Assembly: GCA_018303405.1 (NCBI GenBank)
Contig: JAGVYD010000005.1
Location: 1-47,387, forward strand
Length of the DNA: 47,387 nucleotides
From: Candidatus Woesearchaeota archaeon
Lineage (GTDB): Archaea; Nanobdellota; Nanobdellia; Woesearchaeales; JABMPP01
Direction: 5' to 3'
The stretch's first letter is position 1; the number at the start of each line of letters is the position of its first letter. The notes beneath the pieces are model-generated. The model searched no databases and was not told the DNA's origin. It saw only the letters and a list, made by a program, of their open reading frames with translations. Shown in pieces: positions 8,491 through 18,100 of this stretch. The position numbers were made by a program, and so were the translations under genes.

Positions 8491-9240
8491 ATGAATAAAA
8501 AACAGATGGCATACCAAACAACAAGGATTTTGTATGGCAAAGAGGATATTATCCTTCTTGGCTCTGCCGCGCTTTTTGGCTGGAACTCCGCTGATTATTT
8601 AGCCAACGCCCAGGATTTTATGCGCTATGCAATAGGAGGGGCATTTGGCCTTGCATCCCTGTCTGTTGGCTTTTTTGCTTTCCTTACAGTAGGAACAAGG
8701 CATTACCTGAATAAGGATCGGAAAAAACTCGAAAATGACGGGGCAAGCTATCCTCTCCAAAATTCAGAAAGAATAACAATAGAAGATGCAGATGGCTTGG
8801 AAAACCTGCTAGAAAGGACCCGTGCGGGCGAAAGAAAGGAATGGGGAACTTTGCTGAAAGCTTACGATGATAAAGGAACGACAGTTGTTACAGAGATACT
8901 TCACCCCGGGATTGCTGAAGCAGAAGGATTGATATTTTTTTTGACTGGAGGGACCGGCCAAGTAAATTCTGCATTGGCACGGCAGCAAGGGTATAATGGA
9001 TTCCACCATTACCATCCAAATCATGGACCAGGATGGGCTGGCGCAGGGAATTTTTCGATTGGACTGGTGGATAGGAATAAACCATTGGACTGGATAAACC
9101 TTTTGACCTTCAACATGCCTGATGGCCCTGAAATAATCGGATTTAACCAGCGATTTGTATATGTGCCATTAGAAAAAGGGAGCAAAAATGAGCTTGTGAG
9201 AGCTGACCACGGCAAAATAATGGAATATTTGGGGGCATGA
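8491..9240 (+). CDS. Membrane protein with possible JAMM/MPN-like C-terminal domain
   Basis: Two hydrophobic segments (about residues 20-35 and 48-68) are followed by a cytosolic region. The C-terminal part contains GFHHYHPNHGPGWAGAGNFSIGLVDR. The HxHP, a short Gly-rich loop, and a Ser/Asp-bearing strand resemble the zinc site of JAB/MPN (JAMM) metallopeptidases (HxHP...SxxD), with VVTEILHPG as a possible source of the upstream glutamate. The assignment is inferred from motif shape and needs a profile search. A TATA-like GCTTTATTAATC lies about 25 bases upstream of the ATG. It converges with nadM, 17 bases apart. Confidence 0.72.
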   Translation: MNKKQMAYQTTRILYGKEDIILLGSAALFGWNSADYLANAQDFMRYAIGGAFGLASLSVGFFAFLTVGTRHYLNKDRKKLENDGASYPLQNSERITIEDADGLENLLERTRAGERKEWGTLLKAYDDKGTTVVTEILHPGIAEAEGLIFFLTGGTGQVNSALARQQGYNGFHHYHPNHGPGWAGAGNFSIGLVDRNKPLDWINLLTFNMPDGPEIIGFNQRFVYVPLEKGSKNELVRADHGKIMEYLGA

Positions 9241-9257
9241 ACTGGATTTCCACAAAA

Positions 9258-9755
9258 TTATTTCCTAACCTTGCCAAGCAGATGATTCTGCTCCAGGAAT
9301 TCCGCAACCATTTTGTCGACGTATTTCTTCCAGTTTCCGTTCCTGGTGATAATTCTCCTGACTTTTGTGCCGGAAATGCCGCGATAGATGTCGACTTTCC
9401 TGATAGGGAATTTGTGTTTTCTGAACAAGACCAGCATGTCATTGTTGCCCGAAAACATGATGGAATTGTTTGGCACAGCCTTTCGGAATTTTCGCATCCA
9501 GACTGCATCGCTTTTGGTATCCGGGATTCCAATAAGCTGGCAATTTTTTATCTTGAGCTTTCGCAAAGCAGCTTTTATCATCTGATTTCTTTCAGAATAA
9601 GTGAATGGGTTGTTCCTGCCTTTTTTCTGGCGTGTCCCGACAAGGATTAAAACCTCGGTATAATCCCTGCTTAGCTTCTTGACTACCCAAAGGTGGCCCA
9701 GATGGAATGGCTGGAACCTTCCTAAAAACAAGGCTGTCCTTGTGCTTTTTTTCAT
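9258..9755 (-). CDS. nadM: Nicotinamide-nucleotide adenylyltransferase (archaeal type)
   Basis: This 165-residue protein is the usual size for archaeal NMN adenylyltransferase. The nucleotidyltransferase signature GRFQPFHLGHLWVVK (HxGH) is at residues 12-26. The conserved RNPFTYSER-like stretch is NNPFTYSERNQMI, and the C-terminal ISGTKVRRII corresponds to the ISGTxIR phosphate-binding motif. It transfers AMP from ATP to NMN to make NAD+, the last step of NAD synthesis and salvage. It overlaps nothing on its 5' side and lies just downstream of an EamA-type transporter on the same strand, with about 40 bases between. Confidence 0.93.
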   Translation of the reverse strand: MKKSTRTALFLGRFQPFHLGHLWVVKKLSRDYTEVLILVGTRQKKGRNNPFTYSERNQMIKAALRKLKIKNCQLIGIPDTKSDAVWMRKFRKAVPNNSIMFSGNNDMLVLFRKHKFPIRKVDIYRGISGTKVRRIITRNGNWKKYVDKMVAEFLEQNHLLGKVRK

Positions 9756-9793
9756 TTTTCAGTTTTAGTTCCACAATCATAAAAACTTTTGCA

Positions 9794-10663
9794 TTATGAG
9801 ACTAACAAGAAAACCCCCCAAACCATCAACGCTGTTCCGGCAAGATGGTAGACAAAGTTCTTCCTTTCCCTGAAAAGGAAAAATGCCACGACAACGGAAA
9901 ACAGGATTGCCAGGCGCTTTATTGCAATGACATAAGCCACATATGTCAATGTCAAAGTGTACAAGTGGATTGCATACACAACAACCAAAATTGCGGCATA
10001 TATGGCGCCATGCCGTAATTCCCATTTGTACTTTGAAAAATCAATGCGCTGGTGGTGCTTTCTCACATAAAAGGCTGCAAATGGAAGGACAAAAAAAGAC
10101 CACAACATGAGGTATGACTCAAAATTTGTGTGGGTGACCATGTACTTGTCAATGACAGAGCCCAGGCCATAGAGCAATGCGACATAGAACATATACCTTG
10201 AGCCCCTGTTCCGGAAAATTGTCATGATTGGGGTGAGCAAATTTCCGCCACTGTCCCCTGCGTTGAGGATGTACGTTCCAAGAACTATCGCACTAATCCC
10301 GATCAACCCTGTTTGCCCGGGCGCTTCCCCGAGCCAGTAGAAAGCCAGGAGCGTGGTGAATAATGGTGTGAGGGAAAGCAGGGGAATTGTCTCGCCAACT
10401 GAAGCATACTTCAAGGATTTGAGGAACAGAAGTTCTTCTATGAGGATCAGGATTCCTGAAAATATGTAGAGAGGGATGAGGGCTAACGGCAGCGACACCT
10501 TGTCCCAGAAAATAATCATGCCAATAAGGCTCAGAATGGCAAATACCGAGTTGTAGATGAGAAAGAAAATCAATGCATCAGCCTTTTGCATGGATTTCTT
10601 TGCCCAAAGCTGGGCCACAGAGTAAGCGGCTGCAAGGAGCAGCCCGAAGATGATCCATTCCAT
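9794..10663 (-). CDS. EamA/DMT-family transporter
   Basis: A 289-residue integral membrane protein with about ten hydrophobic helices in two halves, the plan of drug/metabolite transporters. Characteristic pieces include the second-helix region LILIEELLFLKSLKYASVGETIPLLSLTPLFTTLLAFYWLGE in the first half and YVAYVIAIKRLAILFSVVVAFFLFRER in the second. The latter has the positively charged loop after helix 9 usual in this superfamily. Substrates range from amino acids to metabolites and cannot be inferred. It may be co-transcribed with nadM. Confidence 0.9.
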   Translation of the reverse strand: MEWIIFGLLLAAAYSVAQLWAKKSMQKADALIFFLIYNSVFAILSLIGMIIFWDKVSLPLALIPLYIFSGILILIEELLFLKSLKYASVGETIPLLSLTPLFTTLLAFYWLGEAPGQTGLIGISAIVLGTYILNAGDSGGNLLTPIMTIFRNRGSRYMFYVALLYGLGSVIDKYMVTHTNFESYLMLWSFFVLPFAAFYVRKHHQRIDFSKYKWELRHGAIYAAILVVVYAIHLYTLTLTYVAYVIAIKRLAILFSVVVAFFLFRERKNFVYHLAGTALMVWGVFLLVS

Positions 10664-10769
10664 GCAGGAAGAGAGTTGTGCTTGCTATTTATTGTTTTTG
10701 GAAACTGCAGTGCATGGCCGAAACTGGATGGCAAAATTTTTAAAGTGTGACAGCTCAAAGCGCCTGTAG

Positions 10770-11285
10770 ATGGGACTTTTAGGCAAGCTGAAGTTTTGGA
10801 AAAAAGAGGACGACAGCCTGGATGACCTGGGCTTGGGTGGCGGTGACTTAGGTAGTGCTCCGGGAACTGACCCTTTCGGCGGTGCGAATGACCCATTTGC
10901 AAGTGCAGGCGATAATCCTTTTTCTGACATGCCAATGAATTTGCCAGGCCAGGGAATGCGCTCGCCCCAAGGCATGCCGCCAATGAGGCCCCAGATGAGG
11001 CCAAGCATGGACAGCCCTAATTTTGGGCAGCCTGGTTTTGGAAGCCAGCAAGCGCAACAGCCATTGGAGCAGCCGGATTTCAACAGGCCATTTACAATGA
11101 GTGCCCAGCAACAGCAGCAGGGCCAGGCCATGGCAAATAACAATTATGCGCTGTCAAAAGACATAGAGCTAATATCAAGCAAGCTTGATTCCCTGAGGGT
11201 TTCACTTGACATGATTAACCAGAGGCTTTCGAATATTGAGCGCATGAATGAAAGGGAACAGGTCAGGAAAAAAACAGGATGGTAG
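10770..11285 (+). CDS. Low-complexity protein with C-terminal coiled coil, unknown
   Basis: The 171-residue protein starts with MGLLGKLKFWKKEDD, a basic amphipathic start that might sit on a membrane. A long disordered stretch rich in Gly, Pro, Met, Gln and Asn follows (about residues 18-125). It ends with a predicted coiled coil of about 35 residues (ISSKLDSLRVSLDMINQRLSNIERM). I know this layout from DPANN genomes only as uncharacterised protein and assign no function. A TATA-like ATTTTTAAAGTG lies about 30 bases before the ATG. The next gene on the same strand is lspA. Confidence 0.82.
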   Translation: MGLLGKLKFWKKEDDSLDDLGLGGGDLGSAPGTDPFGGANDPFASAGDNPFSDMPMNLPGQGMRSPQGMPPMRPQMRPSMDSPNFGQPGFGSQQAQQPLEQPDFNRPFTMSAQQQQQGQAMANNNYALSKDIELISSKLDSLRVSLDMINQRLSNIERMNEREQVRKKTGW

Positions 11286-11362
11286 GCTTTTCTCAAGCTT
11301 TTTTTGGCGTAGTCCCGCAAGATTCCCAGTAAATTTTTATACAGGCAGGCCAATGAACGCTT

Positions 11363-11803
11363 ATGAAGATTGATAATGACAGCAAGAAATTTTTTATTGC
11401 GGCGATTATTGTGATTGCGCTTGATTTGTTCTCCAAGATCCTGGTGCGAAATTTTATAGCATTGGGGCAGGAGATAAGGATTTTTGGGATTTTCAGCCTG
11501 ACGCATACAACGAATACCGGTGCCGGCTTCAGCATTCTGCAGGGCTACAATGCAGTCTTGATATGGGTTGCTGTCATGGCAATGGGAGCTCTTGCCTATT
11601 ATATCAATGAGTTTAAGGGCAAGAGTGCCGTATGGATTGGAATGGCTTTTGGCGGGATTGCAGGCAATTTGGTTGACAGAATTGCTTTTGGGAGGGTAAC
11701 TGATTTTCTTGATTTTCATTATTGGCCTGTGTTCAACATAGCGGATTCAGCCCTGGTTTTAGGAGTAATCTTCTATGCATGGCAGACTATGCGGGAAAAA
11801 TAA
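11363..11803 (+). CDS. lspA: Lipoprotein signal peptidase II
   Basis: Four hydrophobic helices in 146 residues and the family blocks are present: NTGAGFSIL, then GNLVDRIAFGRVTDFLDF with Asp105 and FNIADSAL with Asp128, the two catalytic aspartates. The enzyme removes the signal peptide of diacylglyceryl-modified prolipoproteins at the membrane surface. It fits the lgt gene at 38006 and the lipobox proteins encoded elsewhere in this window (PEGA lipoproteins, TlpA, a small lipoprotein). The bacterial-type pathway is unusual in archaea. A TATA-like box, AATTTTTATAC, about 25 bases upstream predicts a leaderless transcript. Confidence 0.95.
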   Translation: MKIDNDSKKFFIAAIIVIALDLFSKILVRNFIALGQEIRIFGIFSLTHTTNTGAGFSILQGYNAVLIWVAVMAMGALAYYINEFKGKSAVWIGMAFGGIAGNLVDRIAFGRVTDFLDFHYWPVFNIADSALVLGVIFYAWQTMREK

Positions 11804-11950
11804 GTAGTGCCATTTAGTTCTTACATTTATTGTTAAATTTATGCTTTTTGTTAAGAGTTATATAACACAATAATTAAATGAATATACATAATAAGTATAC
11901 TAATATATAAAAACATAAAATTTATATACTAGTTCTGTAATTAATATATT

Positions 11951-12147
11951 ATGCAAAACATCCAAGTGTTTTGCGCCACCTAACCTATGCAGGAAATTTG
12001 CAAAGGTAGCAAGAAATTGCTAACAAAGCAAGAAATCCGCTATATCACATCAATGGAAGATGGGCACAACCACTATCGATTGCCTTCGTGACAATTCTGA
12101 TACGTGCCGAGTCCGCCTCAGCCCATCTTCCATAATTCTAATTATGG
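11951..12147 (+). ncRNA. Candidate structured RNA of about 200 nt, unidentified
   Basis: The 393-base gap between lspA and aIF-1A holds an AT-rich stretch (11804-11950) and then a chain of stable hairpins. GCAAAACA/TGTTTTGC lies at 11953-11974. ACCTaTGCA/TGCAaAGGT lies at 11983-12007. TAGCAA/TTGCTA at 12007-12022 is capped by GAAA, a GNRA loop. A 13-bp helix (12053-12065 with 12121-12133) encloses CACTATC/GATA-c-GTG, and a 7-bp hairpin lies at 12130-12147. AAATTTATATA near 11922-11932 is a plausible TATA box for rightward transcription starting near 11953. I looked for RNase P, SRP and 5S signatures and saw none. The strand is inferred only. Confidence 0.5.
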
Positions 12148-12197
12148 ATAATTGATTATTCAGATTGAAACAGATACCGTTAGAAATAAGATTAAAC

Positions 12198-12542
12198 CTA
12201 GAATTCCTCGAAATCCTGCAGATTCTTCAGGTAGCCTTTCCTTTGCAGGAAATCAACCTGGGTTTTCCTGTATTTGAAAATTATATCGCCTTTGTCATCC
12301 CCGCTAAGCTCCCATGGCTCAATCAGCACAAGATCGCCTTCCCTTACCCAGAGCTTTCTCTTGAGCCTGCCGGGAATCCTGCAGATTCGCATCTTTCCGT
12401 CCAGGCAGCGCACTTTTGCCCTGCTCCCTCCAACCCTTTGCTCAAGAATGCCAAACACCTCATTTCCGCGCGGGAGTTTTACTCGCCTTATCTCTTCCTC
12501 AATCTGCTCCTGCCTTGCGAGTTCTTCCTTTTTCTTGCTCAT
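12198..12542 (-). CDS. Translation initiation factor aIF-1A
   Basis: This S1-like OB-fold factor of 114 residues has the sequence landmarks of archaeal IF-1A: an N-terminal basic tail, [59 protein letters not shown], and the C-terminal helix. It binds the A-site region of the small ribosomal subunit and helps select the start codon. An upstream in-frame ATG at 12560 exists. The TATA box ATATATAAAA near 12568-12578 would place transcription start at about 12545, so the ATG at 12542 (leaderless) is preferred. This gene is good evidence that the organism is an archaeon. Confidence 0.93.
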   Translation of the reverse strand: MSKKKEELARQEQIEEEIRRVKLPRGNEVFGILEQRVGGSRAKVRCLDGKMRICRIPGRLKRKLWVREGDLVLIEPWELSGDDKGDIIFKYRKTQVDFLQRKGYLKNLQDFEEF

Positions 12543-12639
12543 GGCTTCCTCGGAATGCATGGGGTTTTATATATGTTTCTAATTGAAGTTTTGAATCCTA
12601 AGACAAAGGCTTTTATAGATTAATTTTTTTGACATTGAG

Positions 12640-13158
12640 ATGCCACCCAAACCAAAGGTATACCTGGCCAATGCCGGCACAATCAAGAGATTACTGGCAT
12701 TCATGCTCGATTTGTTGCTGCTCAATCTTATTGTATTGACTCCATTCCGAGGCCTGCTGAACAGCTCACTTCCAGAGGGAGACTTTGAATCAATGTACAA
12801 TTTAATGCTGCAGAATGACGGCGTATACAGTACTGTTTATGCAAGCGCCGTGGCCATAGCCCTGATCATATTGTCCTATTTTGTATTTACTGAATGGAAA
12901 TTGGGGCAGACGCTCGGGAAAATGATGTTTGGGCTGTTTGTTGTTGCTGAAACTAATGGCAGGCAGGAAAAACTTGACATTAAGGAAAGGGTGAAATTTT
13001 GGCAGGCTCTTGTGAGGTCTGCCTATTTTGTTCCAATATTCCCCTTGTTTTTCCTGATAATTATTGACCCGATTTACATGCTATTCAATAAGAATGGCCA
13101 AAGGCTCAGTGAAAGGCTGAGCAGGACAAGGGTTGTTGAGATGTACAGGTGGATGTAA
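12640..13158 (+). CDS. RDD-family membrane protein
   Basis: The 172-residue protein has the RDD features: IKRLLAFMLDLLLLNL, with Arg and Asp in the first helix, and WKLGQTLGKMMFGLFVV, the second conserved block. There are three main spans plus a basic end. RDD proteins are widespread small membrane proteins; some have been linked to ion or proton exchange, but no activity can be inferred here. CTTTTATAG near 12609-12617 is a probable TATA box for a leaderless start at 12640. Confidence 0.88.
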   Translation: MPPKPKVYLANAGTIKRLLAFMLDLLLLNLIVLTPFRGLLNSSLPEGDFESMYNLMLQNDGVYSTVYASAVAIALIILSYFVFTEWKLGQTLGKMMFGLFVVAETNGRQEKLDIKERVKFWQALVRSAYFVPIFPLFFLIIIDPIYMLFNKNGQRLSERLSRTRVVEMYRWM

Positions 13159-13224
13159 GATGATCATTAGGTTTTTAATGTGCACAGATTTTCAATGGGC
13201 ATTGGATTTTAAGGAGTGAACAAT

Positions 13225-14199
13225 ATGGCAGCGCAGAACAATATGGGAAAAAACACAGCATCGGGTGGAAAGTCCAAATGGATTTTTATTATAGGCATAT
13301 TATTTATTTTATGGCTGATAAGCATTGTTGCTGCGGGCGCAATAAGCCTGTATTTTGGAGGGGATTATAGCATTGAGAGCAAGATGGGCCAGGGAAATGT
13401 GGCAGTGATTTCCGTAAAGGGCGAGATTACCGGCGATAAAACAGGCAGCTTATTGCTTGATGAAGGAACTGCGTCAACAACTGTTGTTAAGTTCATCAAG
13501 GCTGCAGACAAGGATCAGGGGGTTAAGGCCATACTTCTGGAAATCAACAGCCCAGGAGGGGCAGCGGTTGCCAGCGAAGAGATCATGGCAGCTTTTTCCA
13601 AATCACAAAAACTCAAGGTGGCTGTGATAAGGGATGTTGGGGCATCAGGAGCCTATTGGATTGCCTCACCCGCAGACAGGATTTTTGCAAGCAGGATGTC
13701 CCTGACAGGGAGCATAGGGGTCATATCCAGCTACCTCCAATTTGAAGGCACAATGCGCAAGTATGGCATCACATACGAAAGGCTCGTGGCTGGTGAATAC
13801 AAGGATATTGGCTCGCCCTTCCGAAATATTACAGATGAGGAAAAGACCATGTTCCAGGAAAAAATTGACAAGATCCATGAATATTTCCTGAAAAGTGTTG
13901 CAGACAACAGGAACATGAGCAAGGAAAACATTGCAATTGTGTCGCACGGCAGCTTTTTCCTCGGGGAGGAGGCGCTGGAGTTAGGCTTGATTGATGAGAT
14001 AGGCAATAAGGATGATGCTGTCAAGTATATTGAACAGGAAATCAATGCAAGCGCCAAATTGGTGCAATATGAGGAAAGAAGGGGGCTTTTCAACAGCATT
14101 ATTGACACAATGTCCCACCAGTCATTTTATGTCGGGCAGGGAATTGGCTCTGTGATTTCGCGGCCAGGCATTGAGGAAAGCATTAATATCAGGACCTGA
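13225..14199 (+). CDS. sppA: Signal peptide peptidase SppA (short type)
   Basis: One N-terminal membrane span (about residues 17-42) is followed by a single ClpP-like serine peptidase domain, 324 residues in all, the short form of archaea and Gram-positives. The nucleophile is Ser141 in DVGASGAYWIA and the general base is Lys193 in GEYKDIGSP; EINSPGG is the oxyanion region. SppA degrades signal peptides left in the membrane after cleavage, which suits a genome that makes many secreted and lipid-anchored proteins. ATG 13225 is chosen because AAGGAG lies at the right distance; GTG at 13216 overlaps that site. Confidence 0.93.
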   Translation: MAAQNNMGKNTASGGKSKWIFIIGILFILWLISIVAAGAISLYFGGDYSIESKMGQGNVAVISVKGEITGDKTGSLLLDEGTASTTVVKFIKAADKDQGVKAILLEINSPGGAAVASEEIMAAFSKSQKLKVAVIRDVGASGAYWIASPADRIFASRMSLTGSIGVISSYLQFEGTMRKYGITYERLVAGEYKDIGSPFRNITDEEKTMFQEKIDKIHEYFLKSVADNRNMSKENIAIVSHGSFFLGEEALELGLIDEIGNKDDAVKYIEQEINASAKLVQYEERRGLFNSIIDTMSHQSFYVGQGIGSVISRPGIEESINIRT

Positions 14200-14251
14200 T
14201 CCAGGTTAAATATTGGGATTGGAATATTGATAGAGAGGAGTGTTGCTTGTT

Positions 14252-14542
14252 ATGGTAACAAAAGAAGAAGTGATTGAAACATTGAAAACATGCATGGATC
14301 CCGAACTGCAGATGGATGTCTGGACATTGGGATTGATATATGACATAAGCATTGCCAATGAAAGGGATGTTACCATACAGATGACTTTTACAACTCCCAT
14401 GTGCCCATATGGCCCAATGCTGATGGATGAAGTGTATAAAAAAGTGCGCAGCATTGAGACAAGCAATAAAGTCAAGATTGACATAACCTTTGACCCCCCA
14501 TGGAAGCCGAGCGATGAACTCAGGGCGATGATGGGCATTTAG
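14252..14542 (+). CDS. MIP18/DUF59 family protein (iron-sulfur assembly-like)
   Basis: This small 96-residue protein has the MIP18 pattern: MDPELQMDVWTLGLIYDI, the central strands VTIQMTFTTPMCPYGPML with a conserved cysteine, and the end VDITFDPPWKPSDE. Relatives (SufT, PaaD, MIP18) help insert Fe-S clusters into target proteins. It lacks a fused partner domain. The ATG at 14252 is preferred because GAGAGGAG sits about 12 bases upstream; the GTG at 14240 directly abuts that site. It follows sppA on the same strand. Confidence 0.9.
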   Translation: MVTKEEVIETLKTCMDPELQMDVWTLGLIYDISIANERDVTIQMTFTTPMCPYGPMLMDEVYKKVRSIETSNKVKIDITFDPPWKPSDELRAMMGI

Positions 14543-14599
14543 TTTTCTAACATATGCGGCGAGAGTGGCAAAAAGTAAGCTGCCAAGAGTCAGCAGGCA

Positions 14600-15070
14600 T
14601 CAATGCTCCTGAGAAATACGGCTAATCCTGTCATTCAGTTCGGGGATAGTGTTGCCATTGCCAGCATTGGCACCTGCATTCACGCCGAGTCCGGAATCAT
14701 CCTCCACAAGCGAAACTGTCAGGAAAGTTGTCTTGCCCGGCAAAACAATGAAGTTCGCCTCATAAGAATAGTAGCCTTCAGCTGATATTGTGAGGCTGTG
14801 CCCGCCAGTAGGCAGGCCAATTATTGTCCTTGGCGAATTGCCCCTGATTTGTCCATCAATATAGAACAGTGCATCAGGGGGGTCAAATTTAATATCAAGC
14901 ACACCAAATTCTGAAGAAGCTGCTGTAGCCTGGCCCTGTATCTCCTGCCCTCGCGGCACCAGGAGCACAGCGGTAATCAATGCTGCAAGCACCACTAAAA
15001 CAGTAACATTGAAGGACGAATTCCTGTGTTCAGGACTGCTGCCGGATTTTTTTTGGGTTTGCTTTGCCAT
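14600..15070 (-). CDS. Membrane-anchored PEGA-domain protein
   Basis: A basic cytoplasmic start, one membrane span (FNVTVLVVLAALITAVLLV) and an extracellular PEGA domain (GVLDIKFDPPDALFYIDGQIRGNSP... GLPTGGHSLTISAEGYY) make up this 156-residue protein. A Gly/Asn tail and a short helix end it. PEGA domains are small beta sandwiches common in surface proteins. It lies directly downstream of the giant GH5/GH18 lipoprotein with about 50 bases between, so the two are probably co-transcribed. ATG 15070 is favoured by GGGTGAGGT at Shine-Dalgarno distance; an upstream ATG at 15103 is the alternative. Confidence 0.85.
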   Translation of the reverse strand: MAKQTQKKSGSSPEHRNSSFNVTVLVVLAALITAVLLVPRGQEIQGQATAASSEFGVLDIKFDPPDALFYIDGQIRGNSPRTIIGLPTGGHSLTISAEGYYSYEANFIVLPGKTTFLTVSLVEDDSGLGVNAGANAGNGNTIPELNDRISRISQEH

Positions 15071-15122
15071 TCTTACCTCACCCGACCTGTTGGGTTTTTT
15101 CATTGCATGAGGCCAGATGCCC

Positions 15123-18100
15123 TTAATTTTCAGCTACTGCCTCTTTCACTGCCTGGAGCAGCTCATCCCTCTGGAGGTTAGGATAGCTCGCTGCCGGAAA
15201 ATTATTCTTTCCTAAGTATCCGCCACCGATTTCCCAGAGTATCATGCCGCCCAGGTTATTCTTCTTGATTACCCGGACGCCATTCTTGATTGTATTGGCA
15301 TCCTGGAAAGTTATGAAAATGTCATTTGCCGTGCCGGAATTGTCCATGCTGAAATATGGAGCCTGATTGTATTGGTCGTATTTGATGTATTGCGGATACT
15401 TGTCAAGATAGCATTTTCTAATGGCAAAATACCTGGATTCAACTGCATTCCTGATCGTGCAGTCAGTTTGGCCTGCTTTCCCAACTGACAGCCATGTTGG
15501 CACAGTGCTCCATGTTTCACGAGGATTCAGCAGCCCATTTGTGCCAGCTGAATTCACTCCGCCCTGCCAGTAATGGCCATTGAAATCAATCCCGCCGCCA
15601 AGCTTATTTCGCGGGATCCCATAGCCAAGATATTCATTGATTTTTTTCTCAACGGTATTCATGCAATCGGCTTTGCCCACCCTGTAGTCAACAGAACTGC
15701 AGGAGCCATCCGGGTTCTTTACATTCTCAGCGGCATTGTTGTGCCACATCTTGCCCCACCAGGTGCCCATGAGATCATAGGACATTATGTTAAGCTGGTC
15801 GATATATTGATGCGATTGGCCCCAGTACGTACCGGCAAAGCCCATTGCAGCAGTTATGATGGGCCGTTTTGTATTATCATAATAGGCATACTGTTGATTG
15901 AGCCTATTCCTAAGCTCCTGGGCAAATAGAGGCAGTGGCGGGCCCCAGACAGACACTGTACCGCCTTCTGGGTCCAAATCAATGCCATCAAACTGGTATT
16001 TGTTCATGAAAGCGACCAAGTTGTTAATAGCCTTGGTTCGCAAGGCCGGGTCAGGCATGACCTCATCCCAGCCTCCTTTGCCAGCGCCTCCAACACTGAA
16101 AAGAACTGGCTTACCGTGCGCATGGGCTGCCTGGACAATAGTCCTGAGCCTCAAATCAACCCAATTTCCATAGGGATTCGTATCCACATTACAGCAAGTG
16201 CCGTCTATATTAATGCTTGTTGCAAAGAATATCAAGTGCGTAAATGCGTCCCAGTCGATTTCGTCGACTGTCAGCGCACCTTCATTTGAAGCAGTGCCGG
16301 GAATATTAAGCTCCCATGATGGGAGATAGGCAGTGACCCACAGGCTGGAGTTGGTAATATTAGGAGGGGGCGGCACGCTGGATACTGTTACAAGGATTGC
16401 ACTGGATGATGCAGAGTTGCCTGCTGCGTCAAATGCCTTTGCTGAAAGAGTCTTGCTTCCTGAAAGGCCTGCTGTGTTCCATGCAAAATTATAAGGCGAG
16501 GAAGTGTCAGTGCCCAGCAGGGTTGAGCCAAGATAGAACTCGACTCTTGTGACGCCGACATTGTCCGATGCTGTTGCTGCAAGATTAACAGTGCCTGAAA
16601 CAGTCTGGCCATTGGCTGGATAAGCCAAGCTGACACTTGGAGGCGTTGTATCTGTAACTGAGGTTGATTTTGTAACTCGGACAGCTGAACTTGATGCAGT
16701 GTTGCCAGAAGTGTCCACTGCCACTGCGCTCAGGAAATAAGTTCCATCTGATAATCCTGAAGTTGACCATTGTATGCTGTAAGGCGAGGCTGTGTCTTCG
16801 GCTATTAGCGTTGTGTCGCGGTAGAATTGCACTTTCGCAATTCCAACATTGTCTGATGCTGTTGCGCTTATGGCAACTGTGCCGGAAACAACGCTTCCCA
16901 TGGTTGGTGTTGTGATTGAAACAGTTGGTGGCGTTGTGTCAGCTGGAGGCAAGTTAGACACTGAAAAGCTTGAGGCTTCTTCAATTATTGAGCCTGTTGA
17001 AGTTGTTATAACTGCCTTGATTTGCCGTGGGGAAGGCCCTGTGACAGCCCAGGGTATTGCAAGAGCTGCATCCCCTCCCTGGAAATCCCAGGGAGCAGCG
17101 CCCTCATCCTTAACATAAGTGTTGTCAATGTAAAATGAGATTCGGGTGATTCCTGTTTCAGGTAAGACAAAGATGTAGGCATTTGTGCCTGCGCTTAGAG
17201 TAGCCCCATTTAATGCCTTGGCTGAAGCCCTGTCAGCGGAAAGGCTGTACAGGATGTTATAATCAGTCGGTGGGATGTCATTGCATATTCCATTGCTGCA
17301 CATCTGGTTTGCTGAGCACAAAGCTGTTGAGCTCCATTCCAGGCATGAATCAGGGTCATAATTTCCGCATGTTTGGACTCCACTGCCTGAGCACTGCTTT
17401 GCGCCGGCTGTTGAACATTGGTTAGTGCAGGGCGGCACAACACCGCCTGATTTTGCGTTCATAATCGCATTGTGGTCGATTATTATGTACTCATCAGATG
17501 CACCTTCCCTTATCTGCATCCCATTATTGCTCAGCCACCAGCCAGGCACTTCAGTTGCGCCATACTGCCATAGGAAGGCACCGCCATACGCATCTTCTTG
17601 CTCTACCACATCAAGCCAGGAGATATATTCCGTATGATCAGTCTTGTAGCCATATTCCCCCAGTATCACCGGCTTGTTCAATTCAGCTGACACCTCAGCA
17701 TGGTCCCTAATCCAATTTATTGAATCATCATGAGTCATTCTCCAGCCGTCATCTGGGTACATATGGAGCTGGCCAAAGTCTATTTCCGGAATTGCGGTAT
17801 TAAGGTAGAAGCTTGACCCCTCATCTCCGCCCATGACCCAATTTGCAAGGCTGCTGTAGGTGGAATATTTGCTATTATACGGGCTTCCGTCAAACCCTTC
17901 CTCACCGGTTGTGACCAGATGCTTTGAATCAATTGATTTTATGTATTTGGCAATGTCCCTGTAAAAATCCCTAAGCACAGTTCGGTCAGCATAGACAAAC
18001 CTGGCTTCATTGACAATTTCCCATGCCATTATTGCAGGGTCATCCTTATACTTGATGCCATTGTATGTATTAACCCGGTTAAGCATGACAGATATGTGAT

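Noticed and set aside
11951-12147. RNase P RNA, SRP RNA or tRNA
   Set aside because: The conserved RNase P P4 strands, the SRP helix 8 core and the tRNA T-loop are not seen on either strand, and the closing helix encloses only the 3' part.
12165-12623. Rightward 152-codon frame opposite aIF-1A
   Set aside because: It is the antisense shadow of aIF-1A, whose family assignment is clear.
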